Shown: in pieces, positions 27,780-36,972 of the stretch
How positions within the stretch are numbered: position 1 is the stretch's first letter
How the letters are laid out: each line of letters begins with the position of its first letter
DNA from: Sphingobacterium cellulitidis
Lineage (GTDB): Bacteria > Bacteroidota > Bacteroidia > Sphingobacteriales > Sphingobacteriaceae
Direction: 5' to 3'
Assembly: GCA_002245855.1 (NCBI GenBank)
Contig: NOUX01000012.1
Coordinates: 1 to 64,000, forward strand
Length of the DNA: 64,000 nt
Made by a program: the position numbers and the translations under genes
The notes under the pieces: generated by a model
Told to the model about the DNA's origin: nothing
What the model saw: the letters and a program-made list of their open reading frames with translations, nothing else
The model's database searches: none

Positions 27780-28414
27780 TATTTGGAAGATAAATCTTCC
27801 AAATTTTATTTATTCAATACACCCAATATTGTATTTCCCATATATTTCTAAAATCCGTCAATCTTAAAATCTTGTTAAACAAAATGACAAAAGAGTAATT
27901 AGGGATTGTGTTGATGGCTTTTACCCACTTATCATGTACAATAACACTGTGAATCCACGAATTGAATCTCATATTTTATACGGATTTTTTTCTGCTCATT
28001 CTGAACCAAACAATTGGAGGATCAAAATTAAAAAAAAAATGATTGCAGAGATTTTTTTTAAAACCAGACAATGAAAAGCCCTCATAAACTTAGGTATTGA
28101 TTGAATTTAAATTGGAGCTGTCCGGCTCATTCATATACCCGCCTGATAATAATATCAATTTGTACACTTTCAGTAGAGACTGGTTAGAATAAATGTTTAG
28201 GTTACGATACCTATTTGAGTATCAATTATAATAGGAAGATCAGGAATTAGTACTTGCAGATTCAGGTTATTTCCTAAATTGTCCTTTGCGGACGGCAGCT
28301 CTTCAAACATTTTTTTGATACACCGCACTCTGAACATGATAAAAAAATACCCGACACCAGTGCCGAGGAATTGATAAAGGATTATAAAAACGGTCTTAAA
28401 AACATTTATTATCG
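27780..28414. other. Gene debris of about 630 bp
   Basis: No intact gene. On the plus strand two frames joined near 28310 read YFLNCPLRTAALQTFF and then DTPHSEHDKKIPDTSAEELI, ending NGLKNIYYR at 28417. This looks like the C terminus of a broken protein that could not be identified. The rest is AT-rich with stops in all frames. Confidence 0.35.
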
Positions 28415-29505
28415 TTAATACCCTTCGTTTTGCTCCAGGTTAGGATTCTTTAATGATCTCTTCCTGAGATATAGGATAAAATTGATGGAAAGTCTTGACT
28501 TTGGCTGCTCCAACGGGATTATCGACTGCGACAGATTTTGCTGCTTCCACTAATTTTCCCCAACGGTTCAAATCAAATCTCCTTTGAAATTCTCCTACAA
28601 ATTCGATTGCTCTTTCGTTAAATATCTTATCAGTAATTTCAGCTCTTGTTGTGCTTGTCGCTAATTCAGGAAGTTCTGCTCGAGTCCTAATCATATTCCT
28701 CCAACGAACACTTTCGGCAGTATTTCCAAGTTCATTTTCAGCTTCGCTCAGCATTAAGACCACATCGGCGTAACGAAGAAGATAAAGGTTTTTACCTGAA
28801 GTCTGCCCATTGGCATTTAAATCCCAAAATTTGCTGCCAAACCATGGATATCCAGGCTTGAGAAAGCTAGTAAACTTTTGGTCTCTAAACCCAAAGCCCA
28901 GCACAATGTCTTTACGTTTATCGCCCGGCTCGAACATGGATACCAGTTTTGCTGTAGGAAGAAAGACGCTCCAGCCGTCAACAACCAAGTTGCCAAAATC
29001 TACTCCGGCGTAAGTCTTTTTTCCGGCATCACGTTGTGGAATATAATAGGATATTTGGGAATGTGTCCGCGTGTTGGTGTTGGAAGTCGTTTCCCTTAAA
29101 TATTGAACTTCAAAGATGGATTCCTTATTATCCTTAAAACCGGTGTTCAGGTCGAATAATTGATCGTAATTTGTCAGGAGCGAATAACTGCCGGAATTAA
29201 CAACCTTCAAAGCGGTTTCTTTGGCATTTTTCCAATCTTTTTCATATAGGTAAACCTTTACAAGTAAAGCTTGGGCAGCACCTTTGGTGACCCTGCCTAT
29301 ATCAGACGATGGATAGGAGACCGGGAGTCCCATTTCAGCATCAGTCAGATCTTGAATAATTTGAGCTCTTACTTCCTCTAAGCTGCTTCTTCCGATCGAA
29401 GATACTGAATTGATATCAATTTCCTGTGTCCATAGTGGTACCCCGCCAAAGGTATTGGACAAGTTGAAATCTGAGCTGAGCTGAGCAAGCGGAAGTTGGG
29501 CAGAG
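28415..29505 (-). pseudogene. SusD/RagB-family lipoprotein, 5'-truncated and frameshifted
   Basis: The frame from about 29505 reads NTFGGVPLWTQEIDINSVSS, LLRYADVVLMLSEAENELGN and IEFVGEFQRRFDLNRWGKLV, all typical of the middle and C-terminal parts of SusD. About the first 130 residues, with the signal and lipobox, are absent; upstream a TAG and foreign G+C-rich sequence begin. At the 3' end one extra A shifts the frame: the present frame ends EEIIKES, whereas the next frame gives KNPNLEQNEGY to a stop at 28415, the normal SusD ending. It is therefore a remnant, cut where the mobile island begins. No SusC partner is nearby. Confidence 0.85.
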
Positions 29506-29544
29506 CCCTACTTTGCTTGCCGTATGCGCTGCAAACGGGGTTTT

Positions 29545-29690
29545 GGGTATCCTCCGGGGATACCCTTATGGCCTAACGGAATCGTAAAGACCGTTTTTGG
29601 TATACTCTACGGTATACTGTACAAAGCTTTACAGCTTTACCGATATTTAATCATGTCAATATGCGGATAGATCGATATACCGATATTTCA
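29545..29690. repeat. Cluster of short repeats at the left end of the island
   Basis: Within about 150 bp there are a hairpin GGGTATCC/GGATACCC (29545-29565), two GGTATACT copies 12 bp apart (from 29599 and 29611), a tandem AGCTTTAC pair (29625-29640) and two TACCGATATTT copies about 40 bp apart. Such iterated motifs fit binding sites for a recombinase, excisionase or replication initiator. The gene at 29736 starts just after them. Confidence 0.5.
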
Positions 29691-29735
29691 CCAGTCGAAA
29701 GAGCCTATCTTACAACTTTTTAGTAAATTTGGTTT

Positions 29736-30491
29736 ATGTCGTCAAAGTACTTTAAATACCGTAAAGCATTCCAGCGTAATGCACACCCGTACGATCTGGG
29801 CGTACTGACCGGTCTTAGGAGGGGCAGTGACGACAACCATTTCCTGCTGAAGGTCTATAAGCTTGAACCATCCTCGTTCGAGGGCTACTATCTCTACCAT
29901 CTGGACTATTACCTATCAAAGGACGAACAGAACAGTGAGGAGGAATTCTTTACACATGTCTGGCGGATAGTATCCAAGCGGATCGAATATTTTGAAGGCA
30001 GGGATCCGTTCTCCTCCAAACATGCCCTTTATGTAGCCAATATCGAAAAGCTGACAACTTTTCAAGAGTTCCTTTCACCTAAGGACCAATGGAACATCAG
30101 GCCGAATGATGTCCTCCTCAAGGAAAAAGATGCCAAGATTGCCGAACTGCATGAAAAGATCAAAGAACTGGAGAAAAAGGTTGAGAAACTCGAAGCGTTC
30201 AACGTGTCTGGCAAAGCGATGATACAGGACGAATACCTCTCCACCTTTATGGACCTGATCCACCAGATAAAAGACCTGTCTCTTCCAAATGGGAGAAAGC
30301 TCGTGAGGAGTGATTTTGACAGTCCCTATTACAAACTCGTTGCCAAGTACTTTAGCCACAAGGGGAAAGCCATATCCATCGATACCGCCCGCAACTATTT
30401 TGTCAAAAAGGATCCCAAAGACGCAGCAAAGGGCGTGAAGATCGAAGAGCACGAAAAACTCTTCAGGATCGTACCAAAAGACAAAAAATAA
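29736..30491 (+). CDS. Protein of unknown function at the head of the mobilization module
   Basis: The 251-residue soluble protein has an N-terminal globular part with aromatic-rich strands (YFKYRKAFQRNAHPYDLGVL, GYYLYHLDYYL), a strong coiled coil (about residues 127-155, KEKDAKIAELHEKIKELEKK) and a C-terminal region (SYFSHKGKAISIDTARNYF-like, SIDTARNYFVKK) that could be a DNA-binding helical unit. No family was recognised. It follows a cluster of iterated repeats and precedes an excisionase-like gene, so a role in replication, excision or control of the island is possible. It has the higher G+C of the module. Confidence 0.6.
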   Translation: MSSKYFKYRKAFQRNAHPYDLGVLTGLRRGSDDNHFLLKVYKLEPSSFEGYYLYHLDYYLSKDEQNSEEEFFTHVWRIVSKRIEYFEGRDPFSSKHALYVANIEKLTTFQEFLSPKDQWNIRPNDVLLKEKDAKIAELHEKIKELEKKVEKLEAFNVSGKAMIQDEYLSTFMDLIHQIKDLSLPNGRKLVRSDFDSPYYKLVAKYFSHKGKAISIDTARNYFVKKDPKDAAKGVKIEEHEKLFRIVPKDKK

Positions 30492-30625
30492 TCCTCCCGT
30501 CCACTATCTGGACATGACCAAGCAGACACCGTTGGTCATCCACCCTCTCGTAATATCCCCCAATTTTGTTCCGTGGCACCGTCGAGATCGACTGTCGCAC
30601 CGGATTGCAAACAAATTGGGAAAAT

Positions 30626-30901
30626 ATGGAAATAGACATCGTAACGAAAGAAGACCTCCGCAGGATGAAAAAGGAAATGATGGAGGAGATCAGGGAAATC
30701 CTAACAGAAAACGTAAAAAAGGAAAATGACCGCCAGTGGCTCCGCAGTGCCGAGGTAAGGAAGATGCTCGGTATATCTCCGGGAACTTTGCAGAACCTCC
30801 GTATCAACGGGACGCTGCCCTATAAAAAGATCGGCGGGAGTATCTATTACCGCAGGAAAGATATCGAAAGGATGATGGAAGGGGGAAACGATAATGGATA
30901 G
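30626..30901 (+). CDS. Excisionase/MerR-like helix-turn-helix protein
   Basis: The 91-residue protein has a helical N terminus (TKEDLRRMKKEMMEEIREIL) and a winged HTH of the excisionase (HTH_17) type: WLRSAEVRKMLGISPGTLQN followed by LRINGTLPYKKIGGSIYYRR and KDIERMM. Proteins like this sit in the mobilization regions of Bacteroidota islands and act as transcription factors or recombination directionality factors. ATG 30626 (MEIDIVTKEDLRR) is the natural start; the frame is open further upstream but that part does not look coding. Its end overlaps the next start by 8 bp. Confidence 0.8.
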   Translation: MEIDIVTKEDLRRMKKEMMEEIREILTENVKKENDRQWLRSAEVRKMLGISPGTLQNLRINGTLPYKKIGGSIYYRRKDIERMMEGGNDNG

Positions 30902-31223
30902 GCATATGGGGATGCCGGGACATCTTTTTACCACCTACTTTGAGAAAGTGACCGGCGATAACAGGCTGTTGCCTTCGCACATCGGTCTGATCATGGCACT
31001 TTTCTATTACCATGACGCTGTTAGCTCTTTCGACTTCTTCCATGCCAGCCGGAGCAGACTGATGCGCTTTTCGCGCATCAGATCGATAACAACTTACCAT
31101 AAATGCCTTTTGGAGCTGGTAGCGTACGGCTATCTGGAATACATCCCTTCGTGGCATCCGACCAATGCCAGCAGGTTCCGATTTATATTCGATGACACAA
31201 GAGGTAGTAATGGGCAGGATTGA
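30894..31223 (+). CDS. Small regulator-like protein of the mobilization module
   Basis: The 109-residue protein (HLFTTYFEKVTGDNRLLPSH, ALFYYHDAVSSFDFF, SRSRLMRFSRIRSITTYHKC, LVAYGYLEYIPSWHP) reads like a winged helix: a helix pair resembling the recognition unit of DnaD/replication-initiator-type or GntR-type wHTH folds, then a beta wing ending in RFRFIFDD. It overlaps both neighbours (8 bp with the excisionase-like gene, 14 bp with bfmA), so it is translated with them. Function within the island is inferred only. Confidence 0.65.
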   Translation: MDRHMGMPGHLFTTYFEKVTGDNRLLPSHIGLIMALFYYHDAVSSFDFFHASRSRLMRFSRIRSITTYHKCLLELVAYGYLEYIPSWHPTNASRFRFIFDDTRGSNGQD

Positions 31224-31764
31224 TCCCAACAGCAAATCGGTACGTTACCCCCAGGAGGTGGACGACCGCTTATCGTTACTGGCACGCAAGCTGGGACGGA
31301 CAAAACGGGAACTGGTGATACAGATGGTGGATTATTTCTATAAGAGCAAAAAGGATCCCGCAGACCTGAACGATGAAATGCTGAAAAAGGAACTGTCCAG
31401 CGGAATCAGCAGGATACTCTCCTTTATCCGTAAACAGGAGAGTGATCTGCTGGTGCCGATCTATTCGATGACCAGTGAACTCTCGACGCTGGCAAAATTG
31501 CAGGGTAAGGCCACCAAGGCGATAGCCGAAGCGCAGCTCAAGGGAAATGCGGATGTCCGTGAAAGCGTCAGTCACCTCAAACTTTTGGACAGCGATCTGA
31601 AACGGCTGATCGTAGCGCTTGCTGAAAAGGATAAACTGAAATCCGGTTTCAGAAAGATACTGGAGCATTATATCGCCCAAAGGGAGACCTTAGGCTGGCC
31701 GGTATCGGCCGCAAAGAAGGAAGAACTGGCAAAACAGGTACGTCAGGCTTTAGAAAATTTATAA
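31210..31764 (+). CDS. BfmA/BtgA-family mobilization protein
   Basis: The 184-residue protein begins MGRIDPNSKSVRYPQEVDDR, a ribbon-helix-helix-like DNA-binding part (LARKLGRTKRELVIQMVDYF), followed by a long helical region (about residues 50-185). This is the pattern of BfmA/BtgA accessory proteins from Bacteroides mobilizable elements, which bind oriT with the relaxase. ATG 31210 is preferred because AGAGG lies 7 bases upstream and the start matches the family; ATG 31192 and the codon at 31165 are alternatives. The relaxase-like gene starts 11 bp downstream. Confidence 0.8.
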   Translation: MGRIDPNSKSVRYPQEVDDRLSLLARKLGRTKRELVIQMVDYFYKSKKDPADLNDEMLKKELSSGISRILSFIRKQESDLLVPIYSMTSELSTLAKLQGKATKAIAEAQLKGNADVRESVSHLKLLDSDLKRLIVALAEKDKLKSGFRKILEHYIAQRETLGWPVSAAKKEELAKQVRQALENL

Positions 31765-31775
31765 CAAGAAGGAAT

Positions 31776-32756
31776 ATGTTTATCAATATCACGGCATCCG
31801 AAACGGGAAACAACAAAGGTAGCTCCGCCGGGCTGGTGAACTATCTCGAAAAAGAGAACCGAAACATGAAAAGTATGGCCGAACATGAGAAGTGGTTCAA
31901 CGGGACTAGGGACGACATCAGACCGCATGAGGTGCGGATCGGTATCGACAGCAACGTGGCCAAACTGGGAAAAGATGACAGCAAGTTCTTTCTGATCAAC
32001 ATCAGTCCAAGCCAGAAGGAGCTGGCGCACCTCTGCTCCGTTTATGGGGAAGAGGGCGCCAAGGAAAAACTGAAAGGGTTTGCCGTCAAGGTCATGGACG
32101 AATATGCAAAAAATTTCAAACGGGACAATATTCGTAATCATAAAGATCTGCTCTGGTTCGGTAAACTGGAGAATCATAGATACTATGGACACAACGACAA
32201 GGAAGTCAGGGACGGAACGAGGCAACGGGGCGAGCGCAAGGATGGCAAGCAGATGCATATCCAGATCATTGTGAGCAGGAAGGATATTACCAATACAATT
32301 AAGCTGAGTCCGCAGAATACCTCGCGGGGTAGGAACACTTCCCATTCCACGAAAATGGGACAGTTTGACCGTGCCGCATTTAAGCAATCGGGCGAAACCC
32401 TCTTCGATGAGTTGTTCGGCTTTGAGCGTGGGCTGAAAGAACGGATGCATTATGCCAATATAATGAAGAACGGAACGATGGAGCAGAAAGCACAGATGCA
32501 TGCCCTTGGAAATTTTATGGAAAGGTACCCGAAGCTGGACGACGGCCATGTAACAAACGGTCTTATGACCGACATCCGCCATGAAAAATATCCGGATGTC
32601 GGCAGTATGCTGTCCTCCGTTGCAGGAGGAGCTTGGGGGCTGTTTGACATGTTGTTAGAACCTGCATTCGATGCATCGGGTGCACAGCAGACTGTGGCGG
32701 GTGAGGAGGAACGGAAACGCAGGCGCAGAAAAAAGGGTCAGGGCTTGAAAAGATAG
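31776..32756 (+). CDS. Relaxase-like mobilization protein (DUF5712/BtgB type)
   Basis: The 326-residue protein starts MFINITASETGNNKGSSAGL with VNYLEKEN, as DUF5712-type mobilization proteins do, and carries the histidine-hydrophobic motif KQMHIQIIVSRKD (about residues 161-173), in the position where relaxases hold HxH-type metal ligands. It should nick oriT with the BfmA/BtgA protein encoded just upstream. The basic end (RKRRRRKKGQGLKR) fits a DNA-binding role. It ends just before a structured non-coding region. Confidence 0.78.
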   Translation: MFINITASETGNNKGSSAGLVNYLEKENRNMKSMAEHEKWFNGTRDDIRPHEVRIGIDSNVAKLGKDDSKFFLINISPSQKELAHLCSVYGEEGAKEKLKGFAVKVMDEYAKNFKRDNIRNHKDLLWFGKLENHRYYGHNDKEVRDGTRQRGERKDGKQMHIQIIVSRKDITNTIKLSPQNTSRGRNTSHSTKMGQFDRAAFKQSGETLFDELFGFERGLKERMHYANIMKNGTMEQKAQMHALGNFMERYPKLDDGHVTNGLMTDIRHEKYPDVGSMLSSVAGGAWGLFDMLLEPAFDASGAQQTVAGEEERKRRRRKKGQGLKR

Positions 32757-32829
32757 AACGGCCCCTCCTCCCTGCGGTACACGTGCATTCCTTCCTACGG
32801 CGGAAAGCAAGTGAACCTCGGTTCGGGAT

Positions 32830-33007
32830 GCAAGAGGTGTTTTGCTGCGCGCACACCACTTGCGAGGGTACAAAGACTGCTGCCATATCGGGACGGGGAT
32901 TGTTCCCATCTGCACCGCCCCGGCAAATTTACCCACGGAGCCGGAAAGGTCAAGGGTATAGTAAACGCACCCCCAAACTCTTGTCCATCACCCGTGCGCC
33001 CTTGACC
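32830..33007. other. Candidate oriT region with two inverted repeats
   Basis: The 357 bp between the relaxase-like gene and the minus-strand cassette are G+C-rich and carry no credible gene. They hold GCAAGAGGTGT/ACACCACTTGC (32830-32840, 32853-32863; one mismatch in 11) and GGTCAAGGG/CCCTTGACC (32948-32956, 32999-33007; perfect, 42 bases apart). Inverted repeats beside relaxase genes are typical of oriT. The nick site was not identified. Confidence 0.4.
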
Positions 33008-33113
33008 CGATTCCGTCTCCTTGCGTCTTGGTGGCCTAAGCGGTGAAAATGGGGGGTATGTGTACAGGATTTTCTGTTAAATGCTAAAAAAATATTCTTG
33101 GGAAAGGTATTGG

Positions 33114-33824
33114 TCAATCGACTAAGTTTATCCAAAAGTGGAACAGGCTAATAAAATCTTGCTCACCATTATACTCAGACCTTAGATTTTTCGAGATAAA
33201 CTTATCTATTCCCGTTGTTTTGATATCCAATTTTATCAATTTATCCTCGCTCTTCCATATTTCTGAGGAACTGGCAATGAGTTCATCAATCCATTCATTA
33301 ATTCTTAGATACCAATGGTTAGGATTTTCTCCTTGGATATAACCTATTATAGCGGAATACTTGAGGTTTTTTCCATGTATTCCTTTTTTGAATCTTTCAA
33401 TTCCTCCACTAGGTTTGTCGTGGCCAGTTACATATTCTTTCTCTCGTTTCTGTCCCGGTGTTGGGAGTCGCTTGGCTTCTATAGAAAAGAACGAATCAAA
33501 TTCTCCATATATCCGATCTCCGATAAGAAGGTGCTCGTACTGTGAGATCGTTCCGATATCTATTTGTGGGCTTAAACCCGAATCAAGGTTTTCGACGTTT
33601 TCATGGTGAAAATGGAAAGGGTAAGATCCGGCGCTACGATTTAAGTATTTGCACAATCTGTCCGTAAGGGATTTTTCACTTGCAGACAGTTCTCCTTTGA
33701 CCTTCATAGAAAATTGCGCAAAGTGTATTTCTATAAACTCGACAACCGAGTTGATTGATGAGTCTAGTTCTATACCGTGGGTAACTTTCCCTGTGCCAAT
33801 ATTTGGAGAATTATCTGCTAACAT
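33114..33824 (-). CDS. PD-(D/E)XK-like nuclease, probable restriction partner
   Basis: The 236-residue protein has no signal peptide. The core reads SPQIDIGTI (Asp about 88), a loop, then FFSIEAKRL (Glu about 116, Lys about 118), a plausible D...ExK active site of the PD-(D/E)XK nuclease fold. The region after it (GQKREKEYVTGHDKPSGGIE) is rich in Arg/Lys/Gly, as expected near a DNA backbone. Its ATG shares one base with the stop of the methylase gene (TAATG), so the pair is translationally coupled. It is likely the cleavage subunit of the system. The assignment rests on motifs and context only. Confidence 0.6.
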   Translation of the reverse strand: MLADNSPNIGTGKVTHGIELDSSINSVVEFIEIHFAQFSMKVKGELSASEKSLTDRLCKYLNRSAGSYPFHFHHENVENLDSGLSPQIDIGTISQYEHLLIGDRIYGEFDSFFSIEAKRLPTPGQKREKEYVTGHDKPSGGIERFKKGIHGKNLKYSAIIGYIQGENPNHWYLRINEWIDELIASSSEIWKSEDKLIKLDIKTTGIDKFISKNLRSEYNGEQDFISLFHFWINLVD

Positions 33825-36802
33825 TAGTACCCCTGCTTTCTTAAGTCCGAAAAAGTTTCATCAGCATCACGAAGGGCGATTGATTTCAACCAGTAACGAA
33901 GCTTTTTAGGTTTGATCAAATAGACTACATTACCCTCATACAATCGCACGATCCTGACCGTCCTTAAACTTATCCCCAAATTCTTCTCTACAAGTGTTTC
34001 TATAGCCTTTTCTGCTTGATCCTGATCTTCGAATTCAATGATTGGTTTCTCTCCAAAATAGAACGGAAAGCAGATATAGGAATCTGTTTCTAGATATTCC
34101 CCGGGGTTTATGGTCTTAAACACAGATCGTAAAACGCTACAAAAGCTATTCGAGAAATCTAACAGATTTTGTGCTGTTACATCACTAACGGCTATTTTTG
34201 ACTTTTCACCATTTCTCCTAAACTCCAGTAGATATGTGTTAAAATCTTCTATGAGTATATTTTCTTCAAGTGAGGTTTTCAGTTCTTCCTCATCCTCAGG
34301 AAAAGGCAAATTGTCTATATCTTGCTTATATATAGCCGAAGATTTATTTATCAAATACTGACCGCTTGTAAGGGCAATATAGAACGTGTAAAGTTTGTTC
34401 CCTGAAATCCTATCTACAATTTGACGAAGATCATCTAATTTCTGCATTGGAGCATGTATGCCGATAATTCTTCTTTGAAAAGACAGATCTTCGAGACTAA
34501 GTTCCATTGGGATGGTATTGTTGGAAATTACCTCTTTGATTAGTATGTGAGGAGCATTATAAATCTTAGGATTTCCTTTACTATGAAATAAATCTACAGG
34601 AGTTGAGTCCTGAATTTTCTTCTGATCGATCCCATCTATAGTTAACGCATCCGTTGGCAAATATCTTTTGTCTTGTAAAAACGGGGCCTCTAATTTTTCT
34701 TTAAACTTTAAATACTCGGTGTTTTCCGTATCAGATAGAAGTCTACTTAAACTTGATTTATCCCCTTTCGTCGCAGCGGTAAACCCCTCACTTATTGCCC
34801 ATCCTTCACCTTTTGATTTTATATAATTTTCTAACGTGGGAAGATCCTTTAATCTTTTTACCAACTGATTGAACCTACTTCCTCCCAGAAAGTTGGCTTT
34901 CCATACCAAAGGATCACTATATGCCAAAGCAAACGGTACATAATGAAAATCGTATGTATCCAGTTCGAAGTAAAGTTTTTCTTTATGTGGCTTGGTTCTA
35001 CGTACGGTTATGTGAAGCAGGGGCTTACTTTTTGAAGGCTCATTTTTGACAAATATTGCAGCAGTAGCCACATCCCCATTCTTTCCAAAAAGCACTCTGC
35101 TTATGTGCGTGAAATCAATGATCTGGGGAACATTGTGTTTCTTTAGCATCACTTGGCGAAATTGAAAGGAAGAGTTGTTATAGAGCAATGGACCTGATGG
35201 TTGAATAAGGCACACCAACCCTTCCTTTTTACATAAATCTATAGATTCTTCGAGAAAGAGTAAAGATATCTGGTTGTCAGGAAGCACGACTTGTGTCTCT
35301 TTGCCTTTATCATCGATCAGAAGCCTACTTTTACTTCTGATAACCTCGGACTCTGCAGCTGCAGGGGTAAGTTTTGCTTCAAATGGAGGATTCCCTATGA
35401 TAAGATCGAAAGCCTTATTTAGTTTCTGATCTTTGACAGCCGTAAAGAAATCATCGTGCAGGATATTCTCCTTGTGCAGATCGTCAAATCTTAAGTCTTT
35501 CCATATCTGCAATGGAGTTAGTTCGTCACACAAAGCCAAACTTAGACTGAAGATGGTAAGTTCCGCAGCTTCCTTTTTTAATTCTACACCATAAATATTA
35601 TCGCGAAGCAGCTTTTTTAAGGTTCCTAAATCCGGGTAATCCCAACCGTTCTTCTTACGCCAACGGTAAATCAATCTGCGGTAGGCTCCAACAAGAAAAA
35701 CCCCAGAACCGCAGGCCGGATCGAGGATTTTAAAATCGGTTTCCTCGTTGGTCAAGGGCATTGCCTCGTCCAATAAGAAATTGACCAAATAGGGAGGTGT
35801 GTAAACAATACCAGGCTGCTTGCCCAAAAACTCTTCATAGATATTACTGATCAGTTCGACGGGCAGATCGTTGAACGAGTATAACCGCCAAAATACGAAT
35901 TGGATTCCTTCAGTCTCCCCTTGAAGAAACTGTCCAAATCTGGATAGATCACGATTTGTGATGACGTCTCTCTCCTCCTCATCTATTTGAAAGATACCGC
36001 CGTTAAAATGGTGTGCTAGATAGTCCAAAAGTTTCACAAAAGCTCCCTTTGTATTTAACACATCTGTGAATCGGGTAGCTTTATCCGCAAAATTGGAAAA
36101 GAAATCTTCGGGAAAAACCTTATTTCCATTTCCGTCTTCTCGCTCCTCCAGATACTTGATTAGTATGGACAACACCATAATGCGATGTGCAAAGTTTGCC
36201 GGAAGGACATTTTTATCTATGATATCCTTTAATGCCTGCTTGAGCTCTGTAAGTAATTTTTCGTATGCACCATTGTTGAATTTAAACTGTGGACTATATT
36301 TTGAGCTTTCCCAGAAAGTACCATTGTCGAATGATCTTCCAGAAAAAGCTTTGAAGTCTTCTTCAGATTTTGTGTCGATCGCTTCAGAAAGATTGGCGGC
36401 AAGCCTTATTGTGGTAAGCGGCTTATATTTCAGTTTCTTTCCTTCGGCCGGTTGTTCGAAGCAGTTGAATATCCGTACATCCTGTTTTGTAAAAACAAAG
36501 AACATCGGAATCAATCCGGAACTGTAAAGTTGTCTGTGAAGATCGGTCAGGTACTCCTCATCGACACCTATATCATTGGTGTAGTCGTACAGATATACCT
36601 GGGGTACGGATGGACGGTTCTCAAACCGTCTAAAATATACATAATGAGCCTTATACTTTCTCGCATTTTCCAATGCGATGAACTCTTCGGGGGGAATATC
36701 ATCGTGAGAACTATACTTATCCACGGACACAAGTCCTGTAACACCCTCGGAATTCCCGAGCATATCCAGTTTTTCCAGACTATATAATAGTTCATGATTC
36801 AT
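33824..36802 (-). CDS. N6-adenine DNA methylase with large N- and C-terminal regions (Eco57I/type IIG-like)
   Basis: The 992-residue protein has a methyltransferase core in the middle: FKILDPACGSGVFLVGAYRR (SAM-binding motif I, about residue 361) and FDLIIGNPPFEAKL (catalytic NPPF motif IV, about residue 471), the order of gamma-class N6-adenine methylases. Residues 1-330 are helical with an unassigned first domain (SSHDDIPPEEFIALENARKY); an ExK nuclease site was not clear there. The C-terminal third (after about 660) resembles TaqI/Eco57I-type target-recognition regions. It methylates, and may recognise, the DNA target for the nuclease encoded downstream. It is preceded by two XRE regulators and a YhcG-like fragment on the same strand. 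Confidence 0.82.
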   Translation of the reverse strand: MNHELLYSLEKLDMLGNSEGVTGLVSVDKYSSHDDIPPEEFIALENARKYKAHYVYFRRFENRPSVPQVYLYDYTNDIGVDEEYLTDLHRQLYSSGLIPMFFVFTKQDVRIFNCFEQPAEGKKLKYKPLTTIRLAANLSEAIDTKSEEDFKAFSGRSFDNGTFWESSKYSPQFKFNNGAYEKLLTELKQALKDIIDKNVLPANFAHRIMVLSILIKYLEEREDGNGNKVFPEDFFSNFADKATRFTDVLNTKGAFVKLLDYLAHHFNGGIFQIDEEERDVITNRDLSRFGQFLQGETEGIQFVFWRLYSFNDLPVELISNIYEEFLGKQPGIVYTPPYLVNFLLDEAMPLTNEETDFKILDPACGSGVFLVGAYRRLIYRWRKKNGWDYPDLGTLKKLLRDNIYGVELKKEAAELTIFSLSLALCDELTPLQIWKDLRFDDLHKENILHDDFFTAVKDQKLNKAFDLIIGNPPFEAKLTPAAAESEVIRSKSRLLIDDKGKETQVVLPDNQISLLFLEESIDLCKKEGLVCLIQPSGPLLYNNSSFQFRQVMLKKHNVPQIIDFTHISRVLFGKNGDVATAAIFVKNEPSKSKPLLHITVRRTKPHKEKLYFELDTYDFHYVPFALAYSDPLVWKANFLGGSRFNQLVKRLKDLPTLENYIKSKGEGWAISEGFTAATKGDKSSLSRLLSDTENTEYLKFKEKLEAPFLQDKRYLPTDALTIDGIDQKKIQDSTPVDLFHSKGNPKIYNAPHILIKEVISNNTIPMELSLEDLSFQRRIIGIHAPMQKLDDLRQIVDRISGNKLYTFYIALTSGQYLINKSSAIYKQDIDNLPFPEDEEELKTSLEENILIEDFNTYLLEFRRNGEKSKIAVSDVTAQNLLDFSNSFCSVLRSVFKTINPGEYLETDSYICFPFYFGEKPIIEFEDQDQAEKAIETLVEKNLGISLRTVRIVRLYEGNVVYLIKPKKLRYWLKSIALRDADETFSDLRKQGY

Positions 36803-36972
36803 GACAAAACTGTTGTGTCCCTTTGGATTTTCCTTTGTTTAATACATTCCTTTTGTAGAGGAACCCGTTGAAACCGCAAAGATACTACAATATATAGCAA
36901 GATATTAATTTTAGGTCGTATTCTAGAAAAATTAACGCTTTTTGTCAGAAGAGACAACAATTAATAAAGTCT

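Noticed and set aside
27700..29750. Copy of the tRNA-Glu 3' end as left attachment site
   Set aside because: No match to the T-arm or acceptor part of the tRNA was found by eye in this stretch.
31743..32582. 279-residue minus-strand frame opposite the relaxase-like gene
   Set aside because: It is long because of the high G+C, but the plus-strand gene has family motifs and a coupled neighbour; this one has none.
32563..33046. Several Arg/Cys/Pro-rich frames on both strands after the relaxase-like gene
   Set aside because: They overlap one another, have no start context or family signature, and fit G+C-rich non-coding DNA with inverted repeats.
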